Shown: in pieces, positions 1-12,457 of the stretch
Numbering within the stretch: the first letter of the stretch is position 1
Layout of the letters: each line of letters opens with the position of its first letter
DNA from: Sorghum bicolor
Lineage: Eukaryota; Streptophyta; Magnoliopsida; Poales; Poaceae
Length of the DNA: 64,000 nucleotides
Assembly (NCBI RefSeq): GCF_000003195.3
Contig: NC_012870.2
Coordinates: forward strand, 20,452,501-20,516,500
Reading direction: 5' to 3'
Notes under the pieces: generated by a model
The model's database searches: none
The model's input: the letters and a program-made list of their open reading frames with translations, nothing else
What the model was told of the DNA's origin: nothing
Translations under genes and position numbers: made by a program

Positions 1-3000
1 AAACCAAAAATACGAGCTTTTTAAAGTTTTTCCTGTAATCGTGTGAAACATATAGTTTTTAGGTCTACCTTGATCCTAACCCGCTAACAAATCGTGGCAT
101 ATATATAGAATTGTTTGTAGGCGACTACCTTTGTTCGTGAGTCGTCTTGAGTCGAGTCTTGTTTAGGGTTTTGAGTTTCTTTTGGAGTGCACAAATTCAA
201 AGCAAAGTCTTTCTGAATCTTCGTTGAGCCTATCTCAAAGGCGAAGCGAATCCCTTCTCAACTTTTTGTTGGAGTACGTCTCAAACTCCATCGGATTTTA
301 TCCGATCTCCTTTTGTTTTTCCTTTGCGTTTAATCAAAAATGGAAAAACCCCTTTCTTTTCCCTTGGGCCGAATTTCTCTTCTTCTCCCATTTGGCCCAA
401 CCGTCCCAGCACCCTCTCCCTCCCTGTGGCTCAGCAACCGAGCCAGGCCCGAGTCGCCCCGCCAGCCCAGCTGGAGAAGCAACCAGCCGGCCCACTCCCC
501 ATCTTTCCACCTCCCCTTCTCCCTGTTCGGCCCACGTACACAAGGGCGCCACCGGCCCAAGGCCCAAGCCACCCCAGCGCCTAGCCCTAGCGCGCCCCTG
601 CCCTCCCAGACCGCAGCCGCCGCCGTCGCTCCGAATCGGGAGGCCACGCCTCGCGCCCTGGACGTCCGTGCCGACCCCGTGATCCGTGCCGCGTGTCCCG
701 TCCCCGACACGGACGTCGAGGATGGACGGCCATCCCCGAACCCTAGCCCTCGCGTGCCCTATAAAGCGCAGACGCCGCCTTCTGCTCTTCCCCCACGGCG
801 CCGCCCTCCTCCTCTGCCCCCTCCATCCAGCAGCCGAGCCCCGGCCGAACCCCGACGACCGTGGCCATGACCTCGCCCCGCGCACCTGCGTCACCTCGCC
901 GACGAGCTCGCCCGGAGCCTCGCCATCCGCGACGCTGGAGCTGCACGCCATCGCCACGACCCCGCACCAGGAGCCCACGACGTCCGCGCCCGCGCCACCA
1001 CCGGCCTCGCCATGCTGCGTTCGCCGCGTCGAGCTTCGATGCACCCGCGACCCCATCACCGAGCAGGAGCTTCGCCAAGCCTCGACGCCGGCCGCGCCGA
1101 GCCCCGACCCTGGCATCCACCGCCGAGCCGCACCGCGACCCCGACGCCGTGCTCGTGCCCATCGCCCCGCGTCGTGCCTCGGCTCCAAGCACTGTGACGT
1201 CGCCGACCTCGCCACGTACGCGCTCGACCGCGGCCAGGAACGCCTCGCCGTGGCCGCGACCTCGCCCCCGCGCCCTTCCTCTGCGCCCGAGCCTCGCCAC
1301 GGCCACTCTGCGCGAGCACGCGGCTGCTTGGAGCATCCGCGACCCCGGCCACGACGCCTCCGTCTCCGCCCGGCGAGCACCAGGACGCCGTCCCCGTCGC
1401 GAACGTCACAGAGCACCGCCGCGCTGAAGCCACACGAAGACGCCGTGCTGCCCACGGCGACGCTCTGCACCGAGCTCCGTCCGCGACGTCGCCCGAGCTC
1501 GTCCACGACGTCGGTGCGGTGACCAAGCCCCGCGACCCCATCCACGTCCACGTCATCACCTTGCCATGGTCACCACCACGCCGAGCTGTTCCAGAGCTGC
1601 GCCACCGCAACCAGTACCTCGACGCGCACTCGCCAAGCCTGCTCCTGCCGTCGGTGAGCCACCAGTGCCCAAGTGCCCTCCTTGCTAGCTTTCTGTTTTG
1701 CCTTGCTGAAACCGGCCTTTGTGCCGTGTTCTTCACTGTGCAGGGAAGCAGTGGCCTTGTCGTGCTTTTGCCGAAGGTGCGTCGCCTTCCCGGCCGGCCG
1801 CAGCAAGCCACAGCTGATCAACGGCAGATCCTAGCTGGATTAGAGTGGCAGCAGCAGGCCTCCGCCGCCTTCCTCGTGTTCGGCAAGGTCGAAACCCCCC
1901 CTAAACCCTAGTCGACATTGACGAAACTCCTTCGTATTAAATCATACTTGTTCATACTTGTCATTCCATTACCTATCATCTGTACATGATCATACATCTC
2001 CTGCCTTGTTTAATGCATGATCTATCTTTATCCATTGTTGCCTGTGCCGTGCCTTCGTGCCGGTCTATTTATCTATCTATCTATCTCTCTCCTGAGCTAT
2101 GGAAATGTGCCACTCTGTGTTGTCCTTGCGTCGATTGTGTTGCCAGTCTTTGTGTTGTGGATCTTTGTGCGTTGTTTCCTGTGTGGTGTGGTTGGTTGGT
2201 TGTGGACCGAGCCGTCGAGCCGGTCGAGAGAGTGACGTGTTTGAATGATGCGATCGCGAGTTCGTCTCGCCATGGTCGTAGTGCCAAGCATGTCCCTTCT
2301 CTCGTGTTGTCGCTGTTCTTCTTTATTTATTTGCTTGAGAACCGAGCCTTCGAGCCGGTCGGGGAAATCGTAGTATGTTTGATCATTTCGATCGTGGGTA
2401 CGTCCCGTCGTGATCGCGATGCCGAGCATAACTCATTTCCCCGTGTTCAGTTGACTTCGTCACGCTACGCTCGTTAGCTCCTATTTCCGTCCCTCGGACA
2501 TAGCCATTGTGGACTCGATGTCGTTATCGACGCGGTTCTTACACGCACCTTCGAGTTCTCTGTGATCTAGTCTAGTGGGATACAGATTAGGAGCAACCCT
2601 GGTAGAACAGTCGGAAGCCAACTCGTTAGGTGAAACTCATGGTCGCAAGACGCCTCGCCATGGCCATCGAGCCTATCCTATTTTTCTCACATGTTTATCT
2701 TATCTGTCTCGTATGCTTATGCCACCTAGACCCAGGCATTTCCCTAGTTCTCGCGATGACAACTGCATCGCCTGGAACTATAGGAATGACCTTGTGCTGA
2801 TTCAGAAGCACCTAGGTCGTGAAGTGTTATGAGTTGGTGTAGATTGTGGGCTCATGTCTCTTGTTCTCCAACTATCATTTGTTCCATGGTGAGTTGGTTG
2901 AAAGAGTGTGATTTCGTTCTTCTTCGCTCTTGATCTCAATCCCCGTCGATCCAGTAAGATGGGGGTTGAGCCCTTTTTGTTTGTTTGGTGTTTTGTTTCC

Positions 3001-5582
3001 AATCTCGCGATTCCCGCCATTACTATGGCGAGCGGATCAAAGGAAGGTGAATCCCATGTCTTTTCCCGCCTTTTTGGTTCTTCGGGCTTAAACTCTTGTA
3101 TGCTTGTACCTATTCGACCGTAGCATTTCTTTGGTTCTCGCAGTGACAACCGCACTGCTAAGAACCCTAGGAATGTCTTAGTGCATTTAGTGCACCTAGG
3201 TCGTGGTACCCTACAAGTAGTACGAGCACTCGTGTACTTGTGTGTCACTCTCTCTGATTCCCCGTCTCTTACCATGGCGGGTGGATTGGAAGGAATAGAC
3301 CACTTCCCTTTTCTTCTCTCTTTGTTCCACCCTCTCTTGACTCTCGTCAATCATAATGGCGTATGAGTTGAGAGAGATCCGAATCTCTTGTGCTTACAAC
3401 AGTTTGGTTCTCATCAGTCTCTGTGACGCTTGGATCGAAAGACCGTAAGCCGTGGTGTTTGCTTAGAATGAGTTAGAGTCTAAGCCATTTATTAAAGCCG
3501 TACAGGTTGACTCAGTTGACCCGGGAAGTATCGGCTAGGCTGAGACTCTGACTTACTTGGTGAACAACCATTCCTATTTCCTTTAGCCCAGGGATCGGAC
3601 ATCCGCCGAGAGGGCTAAATCGTTATCCTTTCGGTGTCCTTTTAGTGTAGTTGTTCCTCAGTGTTCTGTCATCTCCTTTCACAGTCTTTCTAGGTCTAGT
3701 GGTTTGATTGTTTCGCCTTGTTTGTCGCTTTCGAGTTAGTTGCTTCGGTTAGCGTTGATCGGATCAGGACCCGTTGAAGGAAGGACATGCAGATGGAAGA
3801 AAGACCTTGGATGAGTACAACTACAAGTGAACTGAGGATCTTGGAAATGTCACTCGACAGGTGCCACGTCCCACCCAACCTCGTAGAATCCTATTAGACA
3901 TGCAATAATGTAGATGCTAGTGCTTTACTTTTATGCAAATGAACTGTGATAGGTTGCATGGTAGAAATGCTTGTGAGCCATTGCCTTGTTGCAACCTATA
4001 ACCCTCGCACACCCGCTATTAGGTTAGATGCTGCATACTACTTGCTACTGCTTCTACTACGCATTATATCTGTGATGTGATGCAATGTGGGAGATTGGAT
4101 GTGAGTGGATGAGGCACGTGGTGCCGATAATTGGATAATGAGATGGTAATGGATTTGGGGAGATCTTGGCGTGAGTCTTGGGTGTGTGGTGAGGGTCGAG
4201 TCGACCGAGCAGGATCTACGACGAGTCTTGGGACAAGTCTTGCCGGGGGACGCTACCTGGGCGTTCTCCACGAGAGTGACCTGTGGCGGGTACATGTGAC
4301 AGGGAGAGGTCCCGGAGTGGAGTGTCTTCGTGGGACGAAGCGCCGGGATGGGAGGTGCTGTTTAGCACGGGGTAACCGGATGTCCCGTCGAGCGGGGGCA
4401 TCGGTTGGCCCCTCGTGAAGATATCCTGTTTGGTCACCCTAAGGACTGAGATGTTCTGTGGACCGGGTCTTAGGAAGCCTTACACGCCACTCGCCTTATA
4501 TGGTGCGGGACGGATGTACGACCAGCTAGTGCGGTGCCACTACTACTAGGTTGTTAGCGGATAGTGTAGGGAGGTACGGGCATGAGGACCCACACCCTCC
4601 TAGGACAGCGTAGTGACCTTTGGGGCCCGGTACTACGCCTCACAGTCTCAGCATGCCGGTGGGACTCCGGTATGGCCCCAGTTCTGAGTGGTAGGGTGGC
4701 ATCGTATTTAGTTGGGAGGCAGCTCGGAATCAGCCTAGACGGGGGCCACCGTCGATGATGGTGATCTTGTGGTTAGTGTAAACCTCTGCAGAGTTTGGTT
4801 GATCGATCGATACATATGCCGATTCGTCGGCTATGGACCTTCCTAAGTACAGCTTCACTTGACTAGAGAGAGGAGTCCCTTCTACCTTCCCCTGGGTTTG
4901 TGTTGGATCCGGCGTTGGCCGTTGAGGCAAGGCACGAGCGGGAGTCGTACTTGCCGCCTAGAGAGTGAGAGTGTGGTGAGATGTGTGTGATGGGATGGAT
5001 GGATGTGTGGATGAGATGGAATAAAACTTGATGAATTATTATTATTAAATATTGATGAACTTGCATAGGAAAGACTACAACCATATATACAGGCCTCTTG
5101 ATCTACTCTTTGCATTCCACTTACCACAAAGCTTACGCAAAAGCATAGGGTGGGAGCCAGTGGCCAGTACAAATCGTACTGAAAATTGTTTAGCAGGTTT
5201 TGAACGTGGTCTATGATGATAACTACGGAGAATAGAAGGATTAGATGGTCTCGTTCCTGCGCTCAAGTTTGGTTCAAAGATGAAGACTACGCCCGCTGAT
5301 AAACTACGCCGACTCTGATGATTGCCCGTGAAGGAGGAGCCTTCACCGCTGACGCGCTACATCGACTCTGATAAAGACACGTGTGTGTTTCCGCTAGAAA
5401 AACGATGTAATAGGCTTGTTGACCAAGATTTGTAAAGTAAATGTGTTATAATTTTGTTTCTCACGATGTATGACTATGATAACGACTGATATATGATAAT
5501 GAGATGGTTCAATTTTTGAATTATCACATTATAATTCGAATCTGTGGATTTTTCCCTTTTTGGAAAAATCTAGGTCGTTTCA
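1..5582 (+). mobile_element. Partial long LTR (right end) of a probable Ty3/gypsy-type retrotransposon
   Basis: The segment ends at 5582 in GGTCGTTTCA, whose complement TGAAACGACC would be a normal LTR start with TG/CA ends. The left end lies outside the window. 1-1900 is GC- and CT-rich with a TATA-like site at 760-766, as in the U3/R part of grass LTRs; 1900-5582 is ordinary long U5-like DNA without coding capacity. I found no primer site or polypurine tract inside, so I read it as one LTR of more than 5.5 kb rather than LTR plus internal region. The sequence just beyond 5582 is the end of a hAT element, so the LTR element inserted there. The GC-rich open frames on both strands between 182 and 1911 look like base-composition artefacts. 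Clade is uncertain; it could be a non-autonomous long-LTR family (LARD-like). Confidence 0.5.
760..766 (+). promoter_or_regulatory. TATA box candidate in the long LTR
   Basis: TATAAAG lies in GC-rich flanks (CCCTATAAAGCGC) and is followed about 25-30 bp later by a CT-rich stretch, a normal arrangement for a plant LTR promoter and start site. If true, R plus U5 would be about 4.8 kb. Inference from motif and context only. Confidence 0.4.
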
Positions 5583-5742
5583 GATTGGATGTCGACATCA
5601 TAAATATACGATTTAAGTACTCGGATACGGATACGGTATCAGATGTTGAACATTCGGACTCGGATACGGACTGATCTGAATCCCTCTAAACGAATTCGGT
5701 CTCGAATACGGTCGGAAAATATCCGTACCATTTTCATCCCTA
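5583..5742. mobile_element. Right end of an Ac/Ds-like hAT element, cut by the LTR insertion
   Basis: The fragment ends in TTTCATCCCTA at 5732-5742, the inverted form of the Ac/Ds terminal repeat TAGGGATGAAA. Subterminal DNA carries short repeated GGATACGG and CGGTCGGAAAAT-type motifs, as expected of Ac/Ds-like ends. The adjacent 8 bases GCTGCAGA (5743-5750) are the candidate target duplication; the left copy and the rest of the element lie beyond the LTR, outside the window. Confidence 0.6.
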
Positions 5743-6163
5743 GCTGCAGAGAATCAAGGCCTGAGATAAGAGCAGCTGCCGCAGCCTGTAGAAAATTTCT
5801 CCGGCACCACTGCAAGCTAATCATTGTGCATGCTTAATCTACACCGAGTTGACCCTATGAGAACAAACAATTGTCTTTTTGATGTTAGTATTCCTTTCTT
5901 TGGGTTTCTTCTGTTATAATATTATTTTGATTTTCCATCCTCCATAGAGTTTGATTGATTTTTTAATTTGTTCTAGGTTCAGATCCTCATCTCAGGGTCT
6001 ATTAATGGTCAACTATTCCTCATACGGATGAAAAGATAAACTTTTTTTTTCTATGATTGCTCTGCACTTTCACATGTTCTCATGAATAATTATCTAGATG
6101 TAAAAAAAACTATATACTTCCATCTCGCAGTGGTCAGGTTCTGACTCACTATGTGAGTTCCTA

Positions 6164-6403
6164 GGTCTTGTTTAGTTGCAATTTTTTTTTACAAAATGAA
6201 AACTGTAATATTTTTATTTGTATTTGACAAATATTGTTCAATCATGGACTAACTAGGCTTAAAAGATTCGTCTCGTAAATTATAGACAAATTGTGCAATG
6301 AGTTTTTTTATCTATATTTAATGTTTCATGTATGTGTCGTAAGATTCGATGTAACGAGGAATCTTAAAAATTTTTACAAAATATTTGAAAAGTAAACAAG
6401 GCC
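6164..6403. mobile_element. Tourist-like (PIF/Harbinger) MITE, 240 bp
   Basis: Ends are GGTCTTGTTTAGTTG and the inverted AGTAAACAAGGCC, the common grass MITE terminus. The flanking trinucleotide CTA is duplicated (6161-6163 and 6404-6406), matching the 3 bp duplication of PIF/Harbinger. The internal GATTCGTCTCGTAAATTA segment recurs in the other copies of this family in the window (12243, 33516, 55585, 55912). Confidence 0.7.
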
Positions 6404-6406
6404 CTA

Positions 6407-7004
6407 ATAATTCCATTTGTTTCTTTTCCATTGTCACAAATTTCCTCATCGATTCAGTTTTTGCATGTCGTACATGATTATACTGTTTATGCATCTTAAT
6501 TTGATGATGTCGGGAGGAACACTGCAAATTAAGGACTTGCTTGGATATATATGTTATATCCTTCAGAGTAGCACCAACTACACTATTGAATATATATATA
6601 AGTGGAAAATAGATTTAACAATGAATTATTATATAGCAATACAAATATCTTTTTTTCGTTTTGGTCTCATACAGCTTTACAAGCAAGCATTGATTCACAT
6701 GAAAAATACACTGCTAGTTACTTCTAAAGTACAAAATTGTTCGAGGAGATAACCAACATTGTTAATATGTACCAATTTTGGCTATCATTTTTTTTAAAAA
6801 AAAATTCTGCAACAATACGTGGGAGATTCAACTCGTTATCATAGGATTGCATCCATGTGACATTGTGAGTACATTAAAATCTCCACTATAAGTATTCCAA
6901 AAGATACCAAGGTCTCTACTACGACCCGAAATGCTAACAGTAACAACCTTTCAGACTTTCGACACGATCACACGAGTGAGCTTCCAACAAGGTCCAAAAA
7001 CAAA
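6407..7004. other. Unassigned AT-rich DNA
   Basis: I see no supported gene or complete repeat here. The open frame at 6417-6752 has no recognisable protein character and low-complexity AT-rich codons. Confidence 0.4.
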
Positions 7005-7009
7005 AACTC

Positions 7010-7032
7010 GGCCCAATTGCTTATGCGGCCCA
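7010..7032 (+). promoter_or_regulatory. Pair of site II (GGCCCA) promoter motifs
   Basis: GGCCCA occurs at 7010-7015 and 7027-7032, just before a CT-rich leader and the ATG at 7078. Paired GGCCCA/TGGGCC motifs are typical of plant housekeeping promoters. This is the only place outside the transposons in the window that looks like a host promoter. Confidence 0.35.
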
Positions 7033-7077
7033 TCAATTCAGGCCTCTTCTCCGGTTCTCCAACGCCGCAGGCCGCAG

Positions 7078-7689
7078 ATGAAGGCGGTAGCGGCCGCCAC
7101 CACCGTCGGCCCTACAATGTTGGGGATGATGGCTGCCTCTTCGTCCACCTTCCGCACTAACCGCAATCTGGTATTCTTCCTTGCCTCCCTCGTCTGGGGA
7201 TGAACTCTACACGGCAACTACTAACGCGTCCGTTTGGCAGCGTTTTTTAGAATAGACAGGCGCTCCCGCAATTACAATCTGGTTAAATTTCCTATCTCGC
7301 ACTTTGGTAGGTTTCCGATGGCTGAAGGGGTTTCCTTTTTTCCCTTCATTTTTCGCAACTAAGTTTGTGCAGAATCGTGGTTGACAAAAGGTTGTCTACG
7401 ACGCCGGCCAGACGTCATGGAGGTGGTGTTGTGGCTGCATCTGCGGCACTGGTAGGGATTCGGCACTGAGGTAGAGCTGGTCAGCTGCATTTATGGATGT
7501 GTTCAACTGTTCATGCTTAGGACCTGCATTCTGCGGTACAGTATCCAGGAGTTAGGATGTAGTCCTGTTGTGTATTATTACCTAATTGGTGGTCACTGTT
7601 GATAGATTTTGGGGATCAGTCCACTTGATGAATTCGACCAGGTGAAGATGGCCTGCAAGAGGAGGCGGAACGGAATGATGCGGGACTAG
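7078..7689 (+). CDS. Candidate small two-exon gene, 58 aa, unknown
   Basis: Not a protein I recognise. Exon 1 (7078-7170, 31 codons) starts MKAVAAATTV and ends at a GT donor after CTG. Exon 2 (7606-7689) follows an AG acceptor and reads ILGISPLDEFDQ onward to a basic tail ending in TAG. Both junctions are phase 0, so the join is clean. The N terminus is rich in Ala, Thr and Met with few acidic residues, which would fit an organelle-targeting or membrane-proximal peptide, but that is speculation. It sits directly behind the paired GGCCCA motifs and a CT-rich leader. The frame is also open upstream to 6931. It could instead be the first exons of a larger decayed gene or a non-coding transcript; the DNA to about 11.2 kb has an intron-like look but no convincing further exons. 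Confidence 0.25.
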
Positions 7690-9676
7690 CTGCGATTGGG
7701 AGTACTTGATGAAGGTAATTTTGGACTTTTGTCATTTTGCTGGTCGTATTATTGGCAGCTCAGTGATGTACTGATGTTGCGTATTAGCAAGTGATGAGTG
7801 CTGCAGTTCTTTGGGTTTCAGTTGGATAGGGCTCACGATATGGTAATGGCAGATCAGCTGCTGAAACAGAAGAAATGGGTGACACATGGGTCAATCCAGG
7901 ATAATTCTGTGGACTTGCCTTTTTCTATACTATATGCTACTCATCTACTTATTGTTCATTTTGTTGAGTAAATTCTACTAGTACAATAATCTACATCATG
8001 TGCTCAGTTGGGGTGCATACAAGGGAGCAACTAATTTGTGTCCAACTGAGAGGACGGACAAATTGGTCTCTTTGATGTCTAATAGCCAAGACTATTGGAA
8101 TGTGATCAATTATGGCGTGAAAGAGATTAAAATTTATGGATAGTAGCATTGCAAGGATTTGAGTCTTTTAGGTGGCAGATCAGGGACACAGGCTTTAGCC
8201 AATGGCATATAGAAAAATTTCACGTTGTATTTTCATGTAACAAATCTTTGTGCCTGTAGATTGGGCAGGCTGCATAGTCTGAAATGAAACATAGCAACAC
8301 AACCAAGAAACTAGAAGGCCATGCCCAACCATGTGCTGCTGCTGGCCTTATGATTAATTTTTAGGATGATGACTTTCTGTGAAGAATTATGTATTATACT
8401 GTGTTACTTGACTGGGCTGTTTCCTGGACATGTTCGCTGCTTGGTAAGATTGAGAGTTCTGGAACTAAATAAAAGCCTCTTGGCTACCTCATCTACTATT
8501 TTTAATTTTTGTTATCTTTACTGATTATTGAGGTGTCAAAGGAGATCAAACATGCTAATTACCAACCAATAGTTCCTTGGGGACCTATTTTTTTTCTTTG
8601 AATTCAATGCGAACCTGTCTTTGTTACGTTTGTCCACATAATTATTGTACAGTTTCATTTGCAGTGATGCCCAACATACAAGTCATGTAAGTCTGGGACT
8701 TTCTGCTTGCATTATGGCAGCTTTCTTAGCAATTATCTAGTAAACATCAGTTCCTACAAACAAATCTTATTTTTAATTAGGTGCAATATAACAGCTGGTT
8801 ATTCACAATGCTGTACATTGAAGGCTTTCTAGACATGATACTGCCAATATCATATATTTCCCTCTTTTTTTACCGTAAAAGTAAAAGTAGGACCCCTGCT
8901 GATATAAAAAGGAAATATAGTGTAGGAGAAAATAGGTTCACTGCAAAAGATTGATAATTTGGTTGATGCTCTATTGCTCTTGAGTGGTGCTGTTTATAAT
9001 CTCATTTGTCTTTGTATAAACTCAAGATCCACCATGATTGATCTGCATAAATATGGCAATATCAGCAGCATTTGTAAGAAGTTATTCCAAAATCTTGAAT
9101 TCCCAAATGCTCTGCAGCTGCTAGTATTTGTGTCTTTCTAGTCAAACAGCTTCTGAACCTATCAAAAGAGTGGCTTCAACTCTGCACCACATTGCTGGCT
9201 GCACAAAAGTCTTGACTTGGAAGGAACGAGAATGGAAAATGATTCAAACTTTGGTACTAATTGGAACAGCTTAGCATTTTAGCTGAAAATACTGTTGGTA
9301 TTGCCTATTTCTACCGAATGCTTGTGAAGCTGAAGGCTACAGAGCTAGCCATATCACTCCTGTATATAATGTGAGTCTACTTCTGAACACGAGGCATATC
9401 GTAAATTTATATCTTTTCCATAGGGGCATGAGGCAGTTTCCTATGTTGATATGTTTCATGCCTTTTTTACTTTCTAAATTCTATATGTAATGTTGGCATG
9501 AACTGAAGTGTTCTGTTGTTGGTGCAGATTTTATTTTTTAACTCATGGTAGTTCTGATATATATATAACGCAAACAAAAGTACAGTAAGGTGACAGGGTG
9601 GCTAGGTGGGACCATGGGATGATTTTTTTCTTTGCTTTTGATGATAGGTCTGGGAAATTTATTTCTTGTGTGCATA
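7690..9676. other. Unassigned, intron-like DNA
   Basis: AT-rich with T-runs and several possible GT/AG sites but no long or recognisable reading frame. It may be the 3' part of the transcription unit proposed at 7078, or plain intergenic DNA. Confidence 0.3.
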
Positions 9677-9699
9677 AAACCCTAAACCCTAAACCCTAA
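9677..9699. repeat. Short interstitial telomere-type repeat
   Basis: Three consecutive AAACCCT units. This is the plant telomere repeat unit, also known as a promoter telo-box. Too short to show a former chromosome end. Confidence 0.6.
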
Positions 9700-9734
9700 T
9701 TCAACAAAGGAAGAGGGCATTAGCTGGGAGGAGA

Positions 9735-9853
9735 TAATCTATAAAGCTGTAATTGTTTTCCTTGAGAGGGCGCGCCCTCTTCACCTGTATATAAACTTCT
9801 ATTTCCTCTCTTAATTGAAAGGCAGAGCTCCTGCCATTTCGTTCAAAAAAAAA
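9735..9853 (+). mobile_element. LINE-like 3' tail with poly(A)
   Basis: The stretch ends in GCTCCTGCCATTTCGTTC followed by a run of A (9846-9856). This resembles the 3' end of grass L1-type LINE copies (gcagctctcctgc...ttcg plus poly-A). A 16 bp perfect palindrome, AGAGGGCGCGCCCTCT, lies at 9765-9780. I could not find a clear target duplication, and no LINE coding region is present, so this would be a strongly 5'-truncated copy. Confidence 0.35.
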
Positions 9854-9856
9854 AAA

Positions 9857-11708
9857 GAAGTCTCTCTGGTTAGTAGGTCAGTAGTTTCCTAACCTTGCAG
9901 TCCAGCTTGATGGATGCATAACTGATATAGATAGATAGAAGGAATAATGCCAGCCAGTCTATGTTTCGAAATAGTAGATTGTTATGCACTAATGCATCAT
10001 GTTCAAATATATGATGCCTTAGACTCTTAATAAGGGGATGCTGTTCATAGATTGGTTCTGAACTTTTTTATCACCCCATACCTATTATTTGCACAGTGAT
10101 GAAATTTAGGAGTACCTACTTATGGTAATTCCTGGCAGTGAGGTCTGGGTATACATATGGCAAAACGAGTGCTACATTGTAGCTCCATTAACTGCATCTG
10201 AGTTTCCTGTTGTACTTGCATTTTTTTTCTCAATGTCTGGGAAATATTATTCCATATGTTGTTTATCATTTTCAGGTAACATGACTGATATTTTCTGTTG
10301 CATATTGGATGGTTTTATGATGTAGGATAATATCATACACAACAAACATTGTCTGTTTGCTTCTCTTTGACAATTCCATTTTGGACCATTTGTTGGTAGT
10401 TTAGCATGAACTAGAAACCGTCAACTTTTCATCCTTTTAACTACTACAGAAAGGCCCTAGAATAAGTGGATGCTGCTTTTCCGGTGGAAAACAAGTCATG
10501 GATCAGTGCAAAATGTATCCTGGTGCTGCTTTCAGTTGTCAAATGCTGTTTTCAGCAATAGTGAAACTAATTCGCAGTATCTCATTCCAGGAGTTGATTG
10601 CGACTACAGCTCCATCCGTTCTGCTTTGCATCTCAGCTTCGTACTACCGATAGCAACTGGTGCCGGACTTGAAAAGACATTGCTCGATAAATGACACCCG
10701 CCCATCTACCTCAAATCAGAAAAACTTTGCTCGAACAGATCAGATGTTGCTATCCAATGATTTGGGGGAAGTGAAATCATGCTACGAGAGAGTCGATCTG
10801 CTCCTAACAGTAACAAGGTGCCTTTAACACTGTTACTATGAGGTAACAACTTCGGTGACATCAGACAAAGTTTTGCCTATGTTTGTCATCAAGATCCTTC
10901 GCGGCCTCCTGCTAGAAAAAATGGGTTCACGGGTTACGAGTGTGTTATTTAATGTAATAACTGAACAGTTGCTTTTGTGTTCACGAGTTCTTAATCGATG
11001 AAATACGATGAGAAGGTCTTGTGCAGCCTGTCCTGTTGATTGGCTGGTTGTTGCTTTAGCTAATTGGTTACAGTGCAACGATAACCTTTCTTGTGGTGAT
11101 GGTTACCTCATCAGGGGTCAACAATCATTTTGAGAATGATTTTTCACTTGACCGACCTGCTGCTCCAACCCAGGATCTGCATGTTTTGGGTTGAATGCTG
11201 TGAAGATGCGAAGTAGGGTTATCAGTTCCTTTGTGTACAATGGTAAATGTCCCAAAAAAATAGTTCCATTATTATATCAATTATATTAGTTACTAGACAT
11301 AATTTTTGTTAAATAAAATAAAAGAGGAGTTTTGGTTTGTACGCTGAGGACGTATCAATATTTATTACTAACTGCATTGTCTATACTAGTAAACAAGTTT
11401 GTGTATAGCAATAGAACATACAACTTGTTACTTGGTCGCTTGGACGGCTTGTGGATCACTGATTTATCTACATAATGATTACTTCATCTGTTCAATTACG
11501 TCTTGGATCAGACTCCATATCATGGCTAGACACGCGAAGTTTGAAAGTTGGTCTCATTATGGATTTAGACTGTCCTAGTTTTGAACTGAAAACGTGATCT
11601 GGATTTGGATCGGAAACTTGCGGATGCGAATGGGAGAGAGTGAGGCGTCGTGGGATAGAATACGCCGACGGATAAAAAAAGCAGGTAGGGATTTATTTCT
11701 TCTTCTTC

Positions 11709-11711
<3 letters not shown>
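9857..11711. other. Unassigned AT-rich DNA
   Basis: Contains short open frames (for example 10122-10325 and 10470-10694) without recognisable domains. No supported gene or complete repeat. Confidence 0.3.

Positions 11712-11775
<64 letters not shown>
11712..11775. repeat. (TA)n microsatellite
   Basis: About 32 TA dinucleotides, flanked on both sides by a direct copy of GATTTATTTCTTCTTCTT, so the TA run sits inside a duplicated TTC-rich segment. Confidence 0.9.
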
Positions 11776-11776
<1 letters not shown>

Positions 11777-12242
11777 ATTTATTTCTTCTTCTTTTAATAT
11801 CAGGTATATAATAATATTGAAACATTCCAACGTATCACGAGATTTGTCTCGAATGTATTGCAGTCAACCAGTTAGACCCTATACTATCGTAGTGACGTTC
11901 CGTATCAAAGGAGGACACTGACAATTTAGCTGCAAAATCTTTCAAAGTGAAAATATATAATAAATAGCAGAAGAAGATGAATACTTTTTTACCATATAAG
12001 CCACGAGTGCAACCTCAGTACCAATGTTCGTACTAACATAAAGATGTTCTCTTCTCCAAGTGTTCTGTTCGAGGCCGGCCACAGTTTTTGAAACCCTAAG
12101 CCAAAGATTCTTGACCGTCGTGGCGGCGTCTGTTTTTTCAGCGTCAGGGTCTCACGCTAGACAACGCCCGGCCGGGGTGGTACTTGCGCTGAGGCCGGGG
12201 CGTGACCGAGGCCGTCGCGCTAAAACCGAGCAAGTTCACCCC
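11776..12242. other. Unassigned; GC-rich patch at 12070-12240
   Basis: AT-rich DNA followed by a GC-rich patch with no convincing frame or family identity. The open frame at 12060-12293 runs into the MITE and is not supported. Confidence 0.3.
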
Positions 12243-12457
12243 CGAAATCTAAAAATTTTTCAAGATTCTCTGTCACATCGAATCTTGCGATAAGCATTAA
12301 ATATAGACGAAAACAAAAACTAATCACACAGTTTGACTGTAAATCACGAGACGAATCTTTTGACTCTAGTTAGTTTATGATTGGACAATATTTACTATAA
12401 ACAAACAAAAGTGCTACAGTTTCGAAAACTTTTCAGTTTTCGGAACTAAACAAGGCC
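12243..12457. mobile_element. Tourist-like MITE, left end missing
   Basis: The right end GGAACTAAACAAGGCC is present at 12442-12457 and is followed by TAA. The internal segments (CACATCGAATCTTGCG, GAGACGAATCTTTTGA) match the same family as the element at 6164. The left terminal repeat is not recognisable. Confidence 0.6.

Noticed and set aside
182..1911. Long GC-rich open frames on both strands (up to 405 codons)
   Set aside because: They overlap on both strands, are made of Arg/Pro/Ala/Ser low-complexity sequence and lie in the LTR promoter and leader region. No domain is visible.
9677..9699. Former telomere or chromosome fusion site
   Set aside because: Only three AAACCCT units; too short, and such telo-boxes are common in plant promoters.
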